Positions 1 to 8,623 are shown, counted from the stretch's first letter. The stretch is 55,504 nucleotides of DNA from an uncultured Pseudomonadales bacterium (GCA_937921865.1 CAKZWF010000074.1:1-55504); one strand, 5' to 3'. Program-made: numbers and translations. The notes: a model not told the origin generated them from the letters alone.

Positions 1-1066
1 TGTAGACATCTGGGGGGGCATTAAAGATTCAGCCCGCAATCCCTGGCGTGAGGACACGACCGCGCCGAGCTTTTCGACAACAAAAGGTGTGCTGTCCACG
101 CTGGTGCATATTCTGGTGGATCAGGGCAAAGCCGGCTACGATGACACCATAGCGAGCCATTGGCCCGAGTTTGGCTGCGACGGCAAGGAAGCCATCACCA
201 TCCGTCAGGCGCTGTGTCACGAAGCGGGTCTGTATCAGATCACCGAGCTGATATCCCGGCCCAATGAAATGCTCGACTGGGAGCACATGAAGAGTGTAAT
301 TGCCCAGGCGCAACCCGTTCATGAACCCGGAACTCAGCACGGCTATCACGCGCTGACCTATGGCTGGCTCGTCGGTGGACTGATTGAAGCGGTGAGCGGC
401 CGGTCACTGCAGGCGGTCCTGCAGGAAGAGCTGGTTGATCCACTCGGCCTTGATGGCATGTTTATTGGTATGCCGCACAATGAGCTTTATCGACGTGCTG
501 AGCTGACCCAGGGTATATCGGAACCGCGTGAACCGAGACCCGACTGGCAGGAGTCAGCGCTTGGTATGCTGGAAACCGGATTGAGCCATCTGGGTATCGA
601 ACTGTCGGAATTCAATGCAGCACTCAATCCGTTTACCGAGACTTTCGACTGGAACGCGGAGGCCACCGTGATGGCGATCATTCCCGCCGCCAACGGCCAG
701 TTCACGGCACGCTCACTGGCTCGTATGTACGCGATGCTGGCAGCGGGCGGTGAACTGGATGGCGTTCGGATTCTCTCTGAAGAACGGGTTCGGGAACTCA
801 GTCAGGTGCACAGTCGCGCTCGTGACCGGGTGCTGTTCATGCCCATGCACTGGCGGATGGGTTATCACCGTGCGTTTACTCTGGGAGTTAAAGCCCCGGA
901 GGCGTTTGGCCACTATGGTTATGGCGGCAGTGGCGCCTTCTGTGACCCTCAGCGCGAGATTGCCGTGGCGGCGACCCTCAACAGCGGTAGCGGCACGCCG
1001 ATGGGCACCAGCTTCATGCCGCGCATTGCCAGGGCTGCGTTGAAGGCCGTTGATCGTTTGAGATAG
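1..1066 (+). CDS. Serine hydrolase, beta-lactamase (class C/EstB) family, 5' end missing
   Basis: The open frame runs in from the left edge without a start codon, so the N-terminus lies outside the window. The nucleophile motif S-T-T-K is encoded at 74-85. A Y-H-A sequence near 344 matches the YxN/YxA position, and H-Y-G-Y-G-G near 910 matches the C-terminal HxG-type motif. These three motifs define the beta-lactamase / D-alanyl-D-alanine carboxypeptidase / esterase EstB superfamily. Members of this branch are usually esterases or peptidases, and I infer hydrolase activity without a known substrate. The Sir2 gene starts two bases after its stop, suggesting co-transcription. A second member of the family is encoded at 21715-22881. 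Confidence 0.9.
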   Translation, partial: VDIWGGIKDSARNPWREDTTAPSFSTTKGVLSTLVHILVDQGKAGYDDTIASHWPEFGCDGKEAITIRQALCHEAGLYQITELISRPNEMLDWEHMKSVIAQAQPVHEPGTQHGYHALTYGWLVGGLIEAVSGRSLQAVLQEELVDPLGLDGMFIGMPHNELYRRAELTQGISEPREPRPDWQESALGMLETGLSHLGIELSEFNAALNPFTETFDWNAEATVMAIIPAANGQFTARSLARMYAMLAAGGELDGVRILSEERVRELSQVHSRARDRVLFMPMHWRMGYHRAFTLGVKAPEAFGHYGYGGSGAFCDPQREIAVAATLNSGSGTPMGTSFMPRIARAALKAVDRLR

Positions 1067-1068
1067 TT

Positions 1069-1896
1069 TTGTCGTTCGATCAACTGCAGGCTTTTGTGTC
1101 GAGCCGACAGCGATTGTTTGTGATCACCGGTGCTGGCTGCAGCGCACCTTCCGGAATCGAAACCTACCGTGATGATCGCGGTGACTGGCAGCGCCCGGCA
1201 CCGATCCAGCATCAGGACTTCATCAACAGTGAACCTGCCAGAAAACGCTACTGGGCCCGCAGTCTGCGCGGCTGGCCTGCCTTTGCGGCTGCCCGTGCCA
1301 ACGGCGCGCACACGGCTCTGGCGGATCTCGAGGCGCGAGGTCGCATTGAATGTGTGGTGACTCAGAACGTTGACGGACTGCATCAGCAGGCCGGTCAGCA
1401 GCGGTTGATTGAGCTGCATGGCTCTCTTGCCCGAGTGGTCTGCCTGGGCTGTGGCCATCAGCAGCCCAGGACCCGGCTGCAGCGCTGGCTCGAAACGCAC
1501 AATCCGGGACTGCTGAGCGCACCCAGTCAGCCTGCGCCGGATGGAGATGCGGATCTGGGGGGCGCTGAAGACAGTGCCGGTGTGCGTATTCCCGAGTGCC
1601 CTGAGTGCGCGGGCGTATTGAAACCAGACGTGGTTTTTTATGGAGATTCGGTGCCGCGGTCGCGGGTGGATCAGGCATTCGAAGCATTGCAGCGAGCGGA
1701 TGGCGTGCTGGTTGTCGGCACTTCTCTGATGGTGTTTTCCAGTTTCCGGTTCTGTCGCCGGGCTCACCAGCTCGGTCTGCCGATGGCAGCGGTAAATCTG
1801 GGTAAAACCCGCGCTGACGACTGGTTTCACAGTAAGCTGCAGGCAGACTGCGCAATTGTCCTACCGGCGTTGAGGGATGCGTGCAGCGTGACATAA
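1069..1896 (+). CDS. Sir2-family NAD-dependent protein deacylase (sirtuin)
   Basis: This 275-residue protein has the complete sirtuin signature. GAG-C-S-x-x-SGI-x-x-YRD at residues 21-35 binds NAD, T-Q-N-x-D-G-L-H follows at 98-105, and H117 in the ELHGSL motif is the catalytic base. Two cysteine pairs (125/128 and 177/180) form the structural zinc site, and GTSL near 217 contacts NAD. Sirtuins remove acyl groups from lysines, consuming NAD and releasing nicotinamide and O-acyl-ADP-ribose. The start is a TTG two bases after the preceding stop, chosen because it gives the normal sirtuin N-terminus. The macro-domain gene at 46687-47178 could act on the O-acetyl-ADP-ribose product. Confidence 0.93.
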   Translation: MSFDQLQAFVSSRQRLFVITGAGCSAPSGIETYRDDRGDWQRPAPIQHQDFINSEPARKRYWARSLRGWPAFAAARANGAHTALADLEARGRIECVVTQNVDGLHQQAGQQRLIELHGSLARVVCLGCGHQQPRTRLQRWLETHNPGLLSAPSQPAPDGDADLGGAEDSAGVRIPECPECAGVLKPDVVFYGDSVPRSRVDQAFEALQRADGVLVVGTSLMVFSSFRFCRRAHQLGLPMAAVNLGKTRADDWFHSKLQADCAIVLPALRDACSVT

Positions 1897-1925
1897 TTTG
1901 ACGATGAGAGAGGGTCGGGACAATT

Positions 1926-2561
1926 ATGAAAAGACTGCCAGAGGCCGCGCTACTGCTGCTGATCGCGCTGTACGGCTTGAGTGGAGTCGCTCAGAGTGCG
2001 ACGGAGACGCAAGCCAGTACCCAAGCAGGTGTCGAACCCGCGCCGCACGCAGAAGCTGAACATCCGCCGGAGGATGAAGCTGCGACAGGTTCACACCCAG
2101 GTCCAGATTCAGCGCCAGCAGAACAACAGGAAGCTGAATCTGATGAGGCCGATTCAAAAGCCGAAGAACTTGATAAGCGGCTGGATGCATTGCTCGGCGA
2201 AGCTACTGCTGCGGATGCGTACGGTGAGCCGGTTCACTGCCTGTATCGTCGCAAATATCGTCATATCGACGTCATTTCGGAGGACCTGCTGCTGTTTTCC
2301 AGCGGCAACAACTACTGGGTGAACACCCTGAAACGCAGCTGTACCGGATTGCGCCGGAGCATGGTTATTCACACGGTGATCAAAGGCATCAGCAGCCTGT
2401 GTGAAAACGACATGGTGTATGCCAACAGCAGCTTCGATCTTCGCCAGGGACTCCTGTCGAGCGGCCGCCCGGTCGTTGTTCGGGCAAACTGCGTGCTTGG
2501 CGAATTCAAACCCATCGACGAGGTGTATGCCGCATCACTCAAAGCGATGTCCCGAGGATGA
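1926..2561 (+). CDS. Secreted protein with DUF6491-like domain (paralogue 1)
   Basis: This is a 211-residue exported protein of unknown function. Residues 1-25 form a Sec signal peptide ending near A-Q-S-A. A low-complexity linker rich in Ala, Glu and Pro (about 26-85) follows, then a compact domain with four cysteines. The C-terminal domain aligns by eye with the next gene and with 34149-34520: a C-I/L-Y start, a short strand ending N-N-Y-W, a R-x-C-x-G/M-L turn, a C-x-x-D/N segment and a final C-x-x-G-x-F-x-x-I. I recall this pattern as DUF6491, but the family name is from memory. The gene overlaps the next by four bases (ATGA), so the pair is translationally coupled. Confidence 0.8.
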   Translation: MKRLPEAALLLLIALYGLSGVAQSATETQASTQAGVEPAPHAEAEHPPEDEAATGSHPGPDSAPAEQQEAESDEADSKAEELDKRLDALLGEATAADAYGEPVHCLYRRKYRHIDVISEDLLLFSSGNNYWVNTLKRSCTGLRRSMVIHTVIKGISSLCENDMVYANSSFDLRQGLLSSGRPVVVRANCVLGEFKPIDEVYAASLKAMSRG

Positions 2562-3154
2562 GGCTGGGTCAGAACAGGCTGCTGGTCAGGTTGGGCGCAT
2601 TGCTGGCGCTGTTTCTGGTGAACGGACCGCTGCAGGCTTCACAGAGTGCCGATTCGAATGCCGTGGAATCGACAGAGTCGGCGGTGAGTGTGGAAACCGA
2701 TGCGCAAACCGGCCCTGAACTCAGCGTAGAAGAAATACTCACCCAGACTGCTGATCCGGAAAGTTATGGTGATGCACCGCGCTGTATTTCAACCAGTCGG
2801 ATTCGCAGTTCAAATGTGCTCAATGACCAGCACGTGGTTTTCAGAGTCAGCGCCAGCAAGTACTACCTGGTGCAGTTCCGGAATCGTTGCCCGATGCTCG
2901 AGCGCAATGCCACTATCAGCTATGAAACCCGATCCGAACAGCTGTGTGCCCTCGACTCCATTCGCGGCCTGATTGGCCTCGGGACGACAGCTCGATTTGG
3001 TCCACCCTGTCAGATTCCCGGGTTCCAGGAAATCACCCGGGAACAGCTGGTGTTGTTGCGCCAGCAGCTGAAGGAGGATCGACGCCGTCCGGATCTGATC
3101 GAAGAACCATCAGAAACCTCAGCAGATGAGGCCGGCGGCGAGGACGATTCATAG
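2558..3154 (+). CDS. Secreted protein with DUF6491-like domain (paralogue 2)
   Basis: This 198-residue protein has a signal peptide of about 27 residues (hydrophobic LLVRLGALLALFLV followed by LQAS), an acidic linker, and the same cysteine-containing domain as the upstream gene (about residues 68-165). It ends in a charged Glu/Asp-rich tail. The shared order of cysteines and aromatic residues indicates a tandem duplication that has diverged widely. The ATGA overlap with the preceding gene supports joint expression. The last bases may overlap a convergent gene on the minus strand. The function is unknown. Confidence 0.8.
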   Translation: MRLGQNRLLVRLGALLALFLVNGPLQASQSADSNAVESTESAVSVETDAQTGPELSVEEILTQTADPESYGDAPRCISTSRIRSSNVLNDQHVVFRVSASKYYLVQFRNRCPMLERNATISYETRSEQLCALDSIRGLIGLGTTARFGPPCQIPGFQEITREQLVLLRQQLKEDRRRPDLIEEPSETSADEAGGEDDS

Positions 3155-3569
3155 CGCTGGTAGATGCTCTAGATGCAGTAGCCGTAAGCTGGGCGGTTCG
3201 GCGCTGACTGACTTCGTCGCGCATACCGGTTCGAGCGCTCAGCAGCGAATCGACGACCTGGCTGCACGCGCTCACCCGCTCGTTGAGTTCCTGACCGGCC
3301 GCGGTATTGGTTGGCAGGCGCGGCTGATCTGGATCGATATCCCGAATCGCGGAGGTGGTGCCGCCAATGGGTTGCAGCGCGATTGACGCGAGCATATAGG
3401 CGGCTACGCCAACAGCCACCACGGCCAACGCCAGAATCAGATAGCTGACTGGGGTGAATGGCTTAGACAGCAGGCCGGATGCAAACAGCAGAGCAATCAA
3501 GACCACACTGCAGACCCCGAGTGCTGCTGCCATTAGAAACCAGCGTTGCGCAAGCGTGGTGGTCCGCAT
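3033..3569 (-). CDS. Small two-helix membrane protein with HAMP-like region, possibly a truncated chemoreceptor-type gene
   Basis: Only the first 138 or so codons (3155-3569) look like real protein. Two hydrophobic helices (about residues 10-32 and 40-62) are followed by a P-I-G-G-T-T start, which resembles the beginning of a HAMP linker in chemoreceptors and sensor kinases. The rest of the frame is antisense to the DUF6491-like gene and reads as Arg/Ala/Pro-rich, unlike a folded domain. Either the 3' end was lost or the true gene ends in an overlap. The start has an AAGG sequence just upstream. I cannot exclude a pseudogene. Confidence 0.4.
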   Translation of the reverse strand: MRTTTLAQRWFLMAAALGVCSVVLIALLFASGLLSKPFTPVSYLILALAVVAVGVAAYMLASIALQPIGGTTSAIRDIDPDQPRLPTNTAAGQELNERVSACSQVVDSLLSARTGMRDEVSQRRTAQLTATASRASTSAMNRPRRRPHLLRFLMVLRSDPDGVDPPSAAGATTPAVPG

Positions 3570-3706
3570 AGGCCTTAACTGGGAATGGGAAAAACTGGTG
3601 CGAAGGCACCCTCTGCCAGCACCAGACTGTCAAATAGGTCCCTGCGGAGGTCCTTAACCTGGCAATGCGGAGTCGGGAGACGGTTCTGGGGTAAAAAAGA
3701 GCTGAC

Positions 3707-3745
3707 GATCACTCCTCAAGCAGCCAAAATAGAGCTTGAGTGATC
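3707..3745. promoter_or_regulatory. Imperfect inverted repeat, possible operator of the MerR-TPR gene
   Basis: GATCACTCCTCAAGC (3707-3721) faces GCTTGAGTGATC (3734-3745). The arms pair over 12 bases with a three-base bulge and a 12-base spacer. It lies about 70 bases before the MerR-TPR start and about 140 bases before the divergent membrane gene, a place where MerR-type regulators commonly bind. No T-run follows, so a terminator is unlikely. The rest of 3570-3814 holds a small GGTGC/GCACC hairpin (3597-3610) and nothing else I recognise. Confidence 0.45.
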
Positions 3746-3814
3746 GCGAAGTCACTTTAAAGCAATCACGGTCCTGCTCAGTGGGCCCGATCAGATGGAA
3801 CGTTCTCCCAGCAG

Positions 3815-4636
3815 ATGGGCGGATACAGCACTCAGGAAGTTGCCGATCTCATCGGCATGAAACCAGATCAGGTTCGCCACTACGTGAGGCGGGCGTTGCT
3901 TGATCCTGTGCGCGGTCAACGCAATGAATACCGATTCAACTTTCAGGATGTTGTGCTGTTGCGTACCGCCAAAGGTTTACTCGACGATAAAGTTCCGACC
4001 CGTAAAGCTTATCGGGTGCTGTTGAAACTGCAGGCGGAGCTGGAGTCGGCCAATACACTCGCCTCGATCAGGATATTTGCCGATGGCAACACGGTGGTGG
4101 TTCGTCAGGACAATCACCTCTGGGAGGCTGAGTCGGGCCAGGTTCAACTGGATTTTTCGGTTCAGGATCTGGCCGACAACGTCGCCAATCTGGCCAAACG
4201 CAACCTCAACGAAGCGAAAGTCGCCAACAACCTTGATAGTGATGAATGGTACAACCTCGGGCTTGATCTCGAAGAAGTTGATCCTGCGAAGGCCCCGGAA
4301 GCTTATGCGCAGGCTATCGCGCTGGACGACTCAAATGCTGATGCCCACGTTAATCTCGGTCGGCTGCTGCAGCTGGGCGGGGATCTCAAAGCAGCTAAAA
4401 AGCACTACGAACGGGCGCTGAAATCGGTTGGCGATCACCAGCTGGCCTTCTACAACATGGGCACTGTTTTTGATGAGCTCGAAGAGGTGGATCAGGCTGC
4501 TGATTACTATCGACGTGCAATGGCAGTGCCGGATGCTCACTACAACCTGGCGCGAATCTGCGAACTGCGCGGCGATGAGATATCGGCGTTGCGCCACATG
4601 CGCCAGTATCGTCGTTTGCTCGAAGCGGACGGCTGA
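3815..4636 (+). CDS. MerR-type HTH fused to tetratricopeptide repeats
   Basis: The 273-residue protein starts with a winged-helix domain of the MerR type (residues 1-75): Y-S-T-Q-E-V-A-D-L, then V-R-H-Y-V-R at the recognition helix, and an R-F-N-F-Q-D-V wing. A middle region of about 60 residues has no recognisable fold. From about 140 to 268 there are three to four TPR units (W-Y-N-L-G, A-H-V-N-L-G-R, A-F-Y-N-M-G, A-H-Y-N-L-A-R). MerR domains bind palindromic promoters as dimers, and TPRs bind proteins, so a protein-sensing regulator is a reasonable inference. An earlier ATG at 3795 is out of frame. The inverted repeat at 3707-3745 is a candidate target. Confidence 0.85.
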   Translation: MGGYSTQEVADLIGMKPDQVRHYVRRALLDPVRGQRNEYRFNFQDVVLLRTAKGLLDDKVPTRKAYRVLLKLQAELESANTLASIRIFADGNTVVVRQDNHLWEAESGQVQLDFSVQDLADNVANLAKRNLNEAKVANNLDSDEWYNLGLDLEEVDPAKAPEAYAQAIALDDSNADAHVNLGRLLQLGGDLKAAKKHYERALKSVGDHQLAFYNMGTVFDELEEVDQAADYYRRAMAVPDAHYNLARICELRGDEISALRHMRQYRRLLEADG

Positions 4637-4641
4637 GCGGT

Positions 4642-5481
4642 TTACCGCTGGTATTGCCAGCCGCTATCCAGCAGTTGATCGGTTGTGATGTCACCGCGAC
4701 GGCACGCGTAAACGTTCTCCATCTTGAACGCGTAGTAGTTTGTTGACTCTTTTAGCCTCACCGTGACGTTGAGATACTGCTGCGCGCCGATGGACTTGAA
4801 GCTATCGCCGTAGTTGCAGGCGGTATCCGCAACGGCCTGGTCTACGTTCATCGCAGCACTTTGATGTCCCGGGGTGCGACGGCGTTCCTGAAGCTGAGCA
4901 TAGACCGCATCGATATCGCCATTCAGGGTTTCGTAGTCATCCACCAGCGTATCGAGTTCAACTTCCAGTTCGGAGATGTGTTCGTCCATCTCGGCAGCAT
5001 CATCTTCTGCCCTGTTTTTTGCTCTTCGGGCTTCACGAAGCTGGGAGCGTAGTGCGCGCTGCGCGGAACGCACAACCTTCTGCTCTTCGCGCAGTTCTCT
5101 GAGTTCTTCGAGCAGTTCAGGGTCGTAGGGGGCAATAGCCATATTGAGCTCGGTCATGATCTCGTACACCAAATCGGGCACGTCATGCAGGCTCTCGACC
5201 TCTGTGCTCAGATCGATGGAGCGCTCGGTAAACTGGTCGACGTCAATCCAGGGCTGCACCACACTCATTGTGACCAGCACGCCCTGCTGGGGTAGAAACT
5301 CCGCATCCACCCCGGTGACCCGCAGGTGGCTGCCGATCGCATGACTCATGGCTGAGCGAAACACGTCCTTACCGATCTCCAGTTCCTGGAGCACTTCTGG
5401 TATATCAACTACGGGTTTTGCGCTAGCCGCGCAGGCCAGGACCAGCGCGATGGCGGCGCTCAGCAGCTTAAGCATGTTCAT
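4642..5481 (-). CDS. Secreted coiled-coil protein of an ECF sigma operon
   Basis: This is a 279-residue exported protein with a signal peptide (residues 1-22, ending A-A-S-A). An alpha/beta-looking domain comes first, followed by a long charged coiled coil (about 125-205, rich in Glu, Arg, Leu). The C-terminal domain carries two cysteines that could form a disulfide. I recognise no family. It follows the anti-sigma gene by two bases, so it is the third gene of the sigma/anti-sigma operon. A periplasmic partner or envelope effector of that pathway is a reasonable inference. The gene is convergent with the MerR-TPR gene, leaving a gap of five bases. Confidence 0.8.
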   Translation of the reverse strand: MNMLKLLSAAIALVLACAASAKPVVDIPEVLQELEIGKDVFRSAMSHAIGSHLRVTGVDAEFLPQQGVLVTMSVVQPWIDVDQFTERSIDLSTEVESLHDVPDLVYEIMTELNMAIAPYDPELLEELRELREEQKVVRSAQRALRSQLREARRAKNRAEDDAAEMDEHISELEVELDTLVDDYETLNGDIDAVYAQLQERRRTPGHQSAAMNVDQAVADTACNYGDSFKSIGAQQYLNVTVRLKESTNYYAFKMENVYACRRGDITTDQLLDSGWQYQR

Positions 5482-5483
5482 CG

Positions 5484-6089
5484 CTACATCTGCTCCTGCT
5501 CGGGTGTGATATCAAGACTCACTTTGCGGATGTATTGATACAGGTCGTCAATCTCTTGCTGTCCTTGAAGCTGGTGGGCAATGACATAGCGCAGACTTTC
5601 TTCGGTTTCTTCATTGCGCCGATCCATTTCCGCCCTCAATAGCTGCACCAGCGCCTGCAGTTCCTGCTGTCGCTCGAGGCGATTGCTGATGCGCAGTGCA
5701 TCCGCCCTGGCGCTGACCGGCATGGTATTGCCGGGGAGCTGTGTGCCCGCCATGGTCTGGCCGCTGTTACCCGGAGCGGGTAGCCCGTTTTGCGTCGGCT
5801 GCAGATACAGACCAGCAACTAAAATCAGCGCCAGCGCGCTTGCCAGGCTCGGAAACCATTGCTGCAGACCGCTGCTGTCGAAGCCGGAGCCAACTCGAGG
5901 TGGCTGCCAGCGTGGGGCCGGCAGGTCGTGCCAGACCTTGGCCTGCAGGGACAGGTCACTGAGGCTTTCAAGATCGCTTCGGCAACTGCTGCAGGTGTCC
6001 AGATGTTCGTCCAGATCCGCACGTTCGCGGTCAGCCAGGGTGTGATCCACATAGTCAAACAGCCGGAATCTGGCGTCTTCACATCGCAT
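5484..6089 (-). CDS. Anti-sigma factor with zinc-finger (zf-HC2) domain
   Basis: The 201-residue protein begins with a cytoplasmic zinc-binding anti-sigma domain: C3, then H29-x3-C33-x2-C36 in the D-E-H-L-D-T-C-S-S-C segment. A single transmembrane helix lies at about residues 80-97, and a periplasmic region with a heptad-like stretch runs from about 125 to 195. This is the usual design of an anchored anti-sigma factor that holds an ECF sigma factor until an envelope signal arrives. It overlaps the sigma gene by 11 bases. The periplasmic part resembles no sensor domain I know, so the signal is unknown. Confidence 0.88.
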   Translation of the reverse strand: MRCEDARFRLFDYVDHTLADRERADLDEHLDTCSSCRSDLESLSDLSLQAKVWHDLPAPRWQPPRVGSGFDSSGLQQWFPSLASALALILVAGLYLQPTQNGLPAPGNSGQTMAGTQLPGNTMPVSARADALRISNRLERQQELQALVQLLRAEMDRRNEETEESLRYVIAHQLQGQQEIDDLYQYIRKVSLDITPEQEQM

Positions 6090-6627
6090 CGCGAAGTTCC
6101 TCGTGACTTTTCAGTTTTTTCAAAGCGGCATAGAGCCGGGTTTTGGCGGTGTTCGGCGAAATGCCCAGCTGGTTGGCGATGTCTTCGAAGGTGAAGTGCT
6201 GGAAAAACTTCAATTCCACGACGTGCCGCTGTTCGACCGGCAGATCCAGCAGTGCTCTGGAAATCTGTTCGTTGGCGTGGGTGGCCATCGCTTCGAGCGC
6301 CGGCTCATTGGGGCTGATACGGTCACCGTCGGCTTCATCAAAGCTGCTGTGGAAGCGCCGTCGGCGCAGGAAGTCAGTACAGCGGAACGACGCGATCCGG
6401 AACAGCCAGGCGGCGAATACGCCGTCTCCCCGGTAGCCGGGCAGATTGCGATGCACGCCCATGAACACCTCCTGCATCATGTCCTGTGCATCATCCGGGT
6501 TCCCCACCATTCTCAGTGCATAGTTGTACACGCGTCGCTCGTAGCGTTTGATCAGTTTGTTCCAGGCACTGTTGGATCCCGCGAGTGCGCGGGCCACCAG
6601 CTTGTTGTCGGGAGCTTCCCCAAACAT
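6079..6627 (-). CDS. RNA polymerase sigma factor, ECF (sigma-70) family
   Basis: The 182-residue protein has region 2 at about 25-92, with the D-D-A-Q-D-M-M-Q-E-V-F core-binding helix and an F-A-A-W-L-F-R-I-A promoter-melting stretch. Region 4 lies at about 122-172, with an F-T-F-E-D-I-A-x-x-L-G-I-S-x-N-T-A-K-T-R helix-turn-helix. Region 3 is absent, as expected for ECF factors. It is the first gene of a three-gene operon with its anti-sigma factor and a secreted coiled-coil protein. Such operons are usually autoregulated. I did not find a confident ECF promoter in the 175 bases upstream, which are shared with the divergent ABC genes. Confidence 0.94.
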   Translation of the reverse strand: MFGEAPDNKLVARALAGSNSAWNKLIKRYERRVYNYALRMVGNPDDAQDMMQEVFMGVHRNLPGYRGDGVFAAWLFRIASFRCTDFLRRRRFHSSFDEADGDRISPNEPALEAMATHANEQISRALLDLPVEQRHVVELKFFQHFTFEDIANQLGISPNTAKTRLYAALKKLKSHEELRDAM

Positions 6628-6802
6628 GCCTGTAGATCCTTCGGGTTTTGCTGAATGTCGCAGCAGATCAGAAAAAAGTTTGTCTCAGTCGCGATCAGAA
6701 CGCCACTGGTTGCAGATCGGCTCTGGCTGGTGCCGGGAGCGCGCTTGGCTGCGATGACCGGGTGTTATGCTTGGCAGTCGCAGTCTTTGAGGGGAGACGA
6801 TT

Positions 6803-8623
6803 ATGACCGGTTCAGTTGTTGACCGGCTGCTGGCCCGGCCTGAATGGCAGTTTGCCACCGTGCTGCCAAAAGCCGCAGCCACGCTGGCAGCTTTCTGGTG
6901 GCTGTTGTTGATTCTGCGGGGGCTGCTACCGGCAGGATTTGCAATCGCGATGGGCTATCTGATCACTGCCGTGCAGACGCAGGCTTCCCTGGTGGCACCA
7001 CTGGCGGCGGTAGCGGTGGTGTTCTTAGGTCTGCAGATTCTTGCCCCGCTGCATCTGGTGATCAGTAAAAATCTCGGCAGCCGCACCGCAGCCTGGCTTT
7101 ACGACCAGCTGGCCGGACTCTGTGTGACACCCACGGGTATCGGTCATCTCGAAGATCCGGCGCTGACGACAGATCTGAGCATGGCCAGGGACTTCGACCT
7201 TGGCATCACCGGCCCACCTCTGGCGGTGTCCATGGATTTCATCGCGGCCGGGCTGGTTGAGTTTGTCGGCGGGGTTGCCGCCACGATCGTGGTGGCGTTT
7301 TTCTCTCCGCTCGCCGCACTGCTGCTGGCAGGCAGCTGGCTCGCCACGCACTGGCTGCTGCGTGAAAGTGCGGTCTGGAAAGACCGCAACACCGACGAAG
7401 TACGCGAAGCTCAGCGGCACGCGGATTACAGCTTCCGGGTTGCCGTAGATCCACCGGCGGCAAAAGAACTGCGCCTGTTTGGTTTGAGTGAGTGGATTGT
7501 TGATCGATTTTCTGAACGTCGTCGGCGCCTGTATGAACTGCGCTGGGAAGCCACACGGCTGCGTGAGAAGTCGATGATCTGGAGTCTGCTGGTGGTGGTG
7601 GCCGCCAATCTGGTGGTGTTTGGCATGCTGGCCCAGGCGGCAATGGCCGGGTCCATCGAGCTGGGGCAGATGGTGACCTTCGCCAGTGCTGCAGTCAGCA
7701 CCAGCATGATCGCGTTTGGCGGTCTGTCCTGGGCCCTTGATGGCGCGTCCGCGCCCGCAGCCGCTGTGTTGCGACTGCAAACCACCATGGCCGGGAAAGG
7801 TGCACTTGGCATTGGCAGCCGCTCAGCCGATGCTCTTCCGGCGCAGTCCATTCGCTTTCGGAACGTCAGCTTTGCTTATCCCAGCAGTTCTGAGCAGGTT
7901 CTGGAGAACTTTGATCTGACGATACCTGCAGGCAGTTCGCTGGCTATCGTCGGCCAGAATGGTGCCGGCAAAACTACTCTGGCCAAGCTGCTGTGTCGTT
8001 TATATGACCCGGCATCAGGCACCATTGAGGTGGATGGCATTGATCTGCGGGAACTCGAGCCTGTTTCCTGGCGGCATCGATTGACCGCTGTGTTTCAGGA
8101 CTTCATCCGTTTCGAGTGGTCACTACGCGACAACGTAGCACCTGCAGGTGATGCCAGCGATGAGCAGATTCTCGACTCGCTGGCTGATGCGGGCGCCGGC
8201 AATCTTGCCGATCTGGATACGCCGCTCGCGAAAGCCTATGTCGGAGGTACCGACCTTTCAGGCGGTCAGTGGCAACGTGTTGCGCTGGCCAGAGCGCTGT
8301 GTGCGGTGCGCAGCGGCGCCGGTGTGGTGCTGCTGGACGAACCTACCGCCCAGCTGGATGTGCGCGGCGAAGCGGAGATTTTTTCCCGACTGCTGGCTCA
8401 GACCCGATCCTGTACGACGATTCTGATTTCTCACCGGTTTTCAACCGTACGTCAGGCCGATCGGATCTGTGTGCTCGAAGAAGGCCGGGTGATTGAGCTG
8501 GGTACTCACGACGAGCTTATAGCGCTGGACGGCAGGTATTGCCGGATGTTCAGCCTGCAGGCGGAGCGGTTCAACGAATCGAAAGAGCTTGCCGAACAGG
8601 AGGGTTTCGATGTCCTCGACTAG
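6803..8623 (+). CDS. ABC exporter half-transporter, subunit A (membrane + ATPase domains)
   Basis: The 606-residue protein has a six-helix membrane domain (about 25-310) followed by a nucleotide-binding domain. Walker A is G-Q-N-G-A-G-K-T (384-391), the signature is the canonical L-S-G-G-Q (485-489), Walker B ends in L-L-D-E with E513 as catalytic base, and the H-loop is H544. A GGGGAGA ribosome site precedes the ATG. The next gene encodes the same architecture and overlaps this one, so they should form a heterodimeric exporter in the inner membrane. The substrate is not evident, as no peptide precursor, tailoring enzyme or outer-membrane channel lies alongside. Confidence 0.93.
   Translation: MTGSVVDRLLARPEWQFATVLPKAAATLAAFWWLLLILRGLLPAGFAIAMGYLITAVQTQASLVAPLAAVAVVFLGLQILAPLHLVISKNLGSRTAAWLYDQLAGLCVTPTGIGHLEDPALTTDLSMARDFDLGITGPPLAVSMDFIAAGLVEFVGGVAATIVVAFFSPLAALLLAGSWLATHWLLRESAVWKDRNTDEVREAQRHADYSFRVAVDPPAAKELRLFGLSEWIVDRFSERRRRLYELRWEATRLREKSMIWSLLVVVAANLVVFGMLAQAAMAGSIELGQMVTFASAAVSTSMIAFGGLSWALDGASAPAAAVLRLQTTMAGKGALGIGSRSADALPAQSIRFRNVSFAYPSSSEQVLENFDLTIPAGSSLAIVGQNGAGKTTLAKLLCRLYDPASGTIEVDGIDLRELEPVSWRHRLTAVFQDFIRFEWSLRDNVAPAGDASDEQILDSLADAGAGNLADLDTPLAKAYVGGTDLSGGQWQRVALARALCAVRSGAGVVLLDEPTAQLDVRGEAEIFSRLLAQTRSCTTILISHRFSTVRQADRICVLEEGRVIELGTHDELIALDGRYCRMFSLQAERFNESKELAEQEGFDVLD

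Noticed and set aside
6743..6775. TTGGCT and TATGCT as promoter of the ABC genes
   Set aside because: The spacer is 15 bases and the -35 match is weak.
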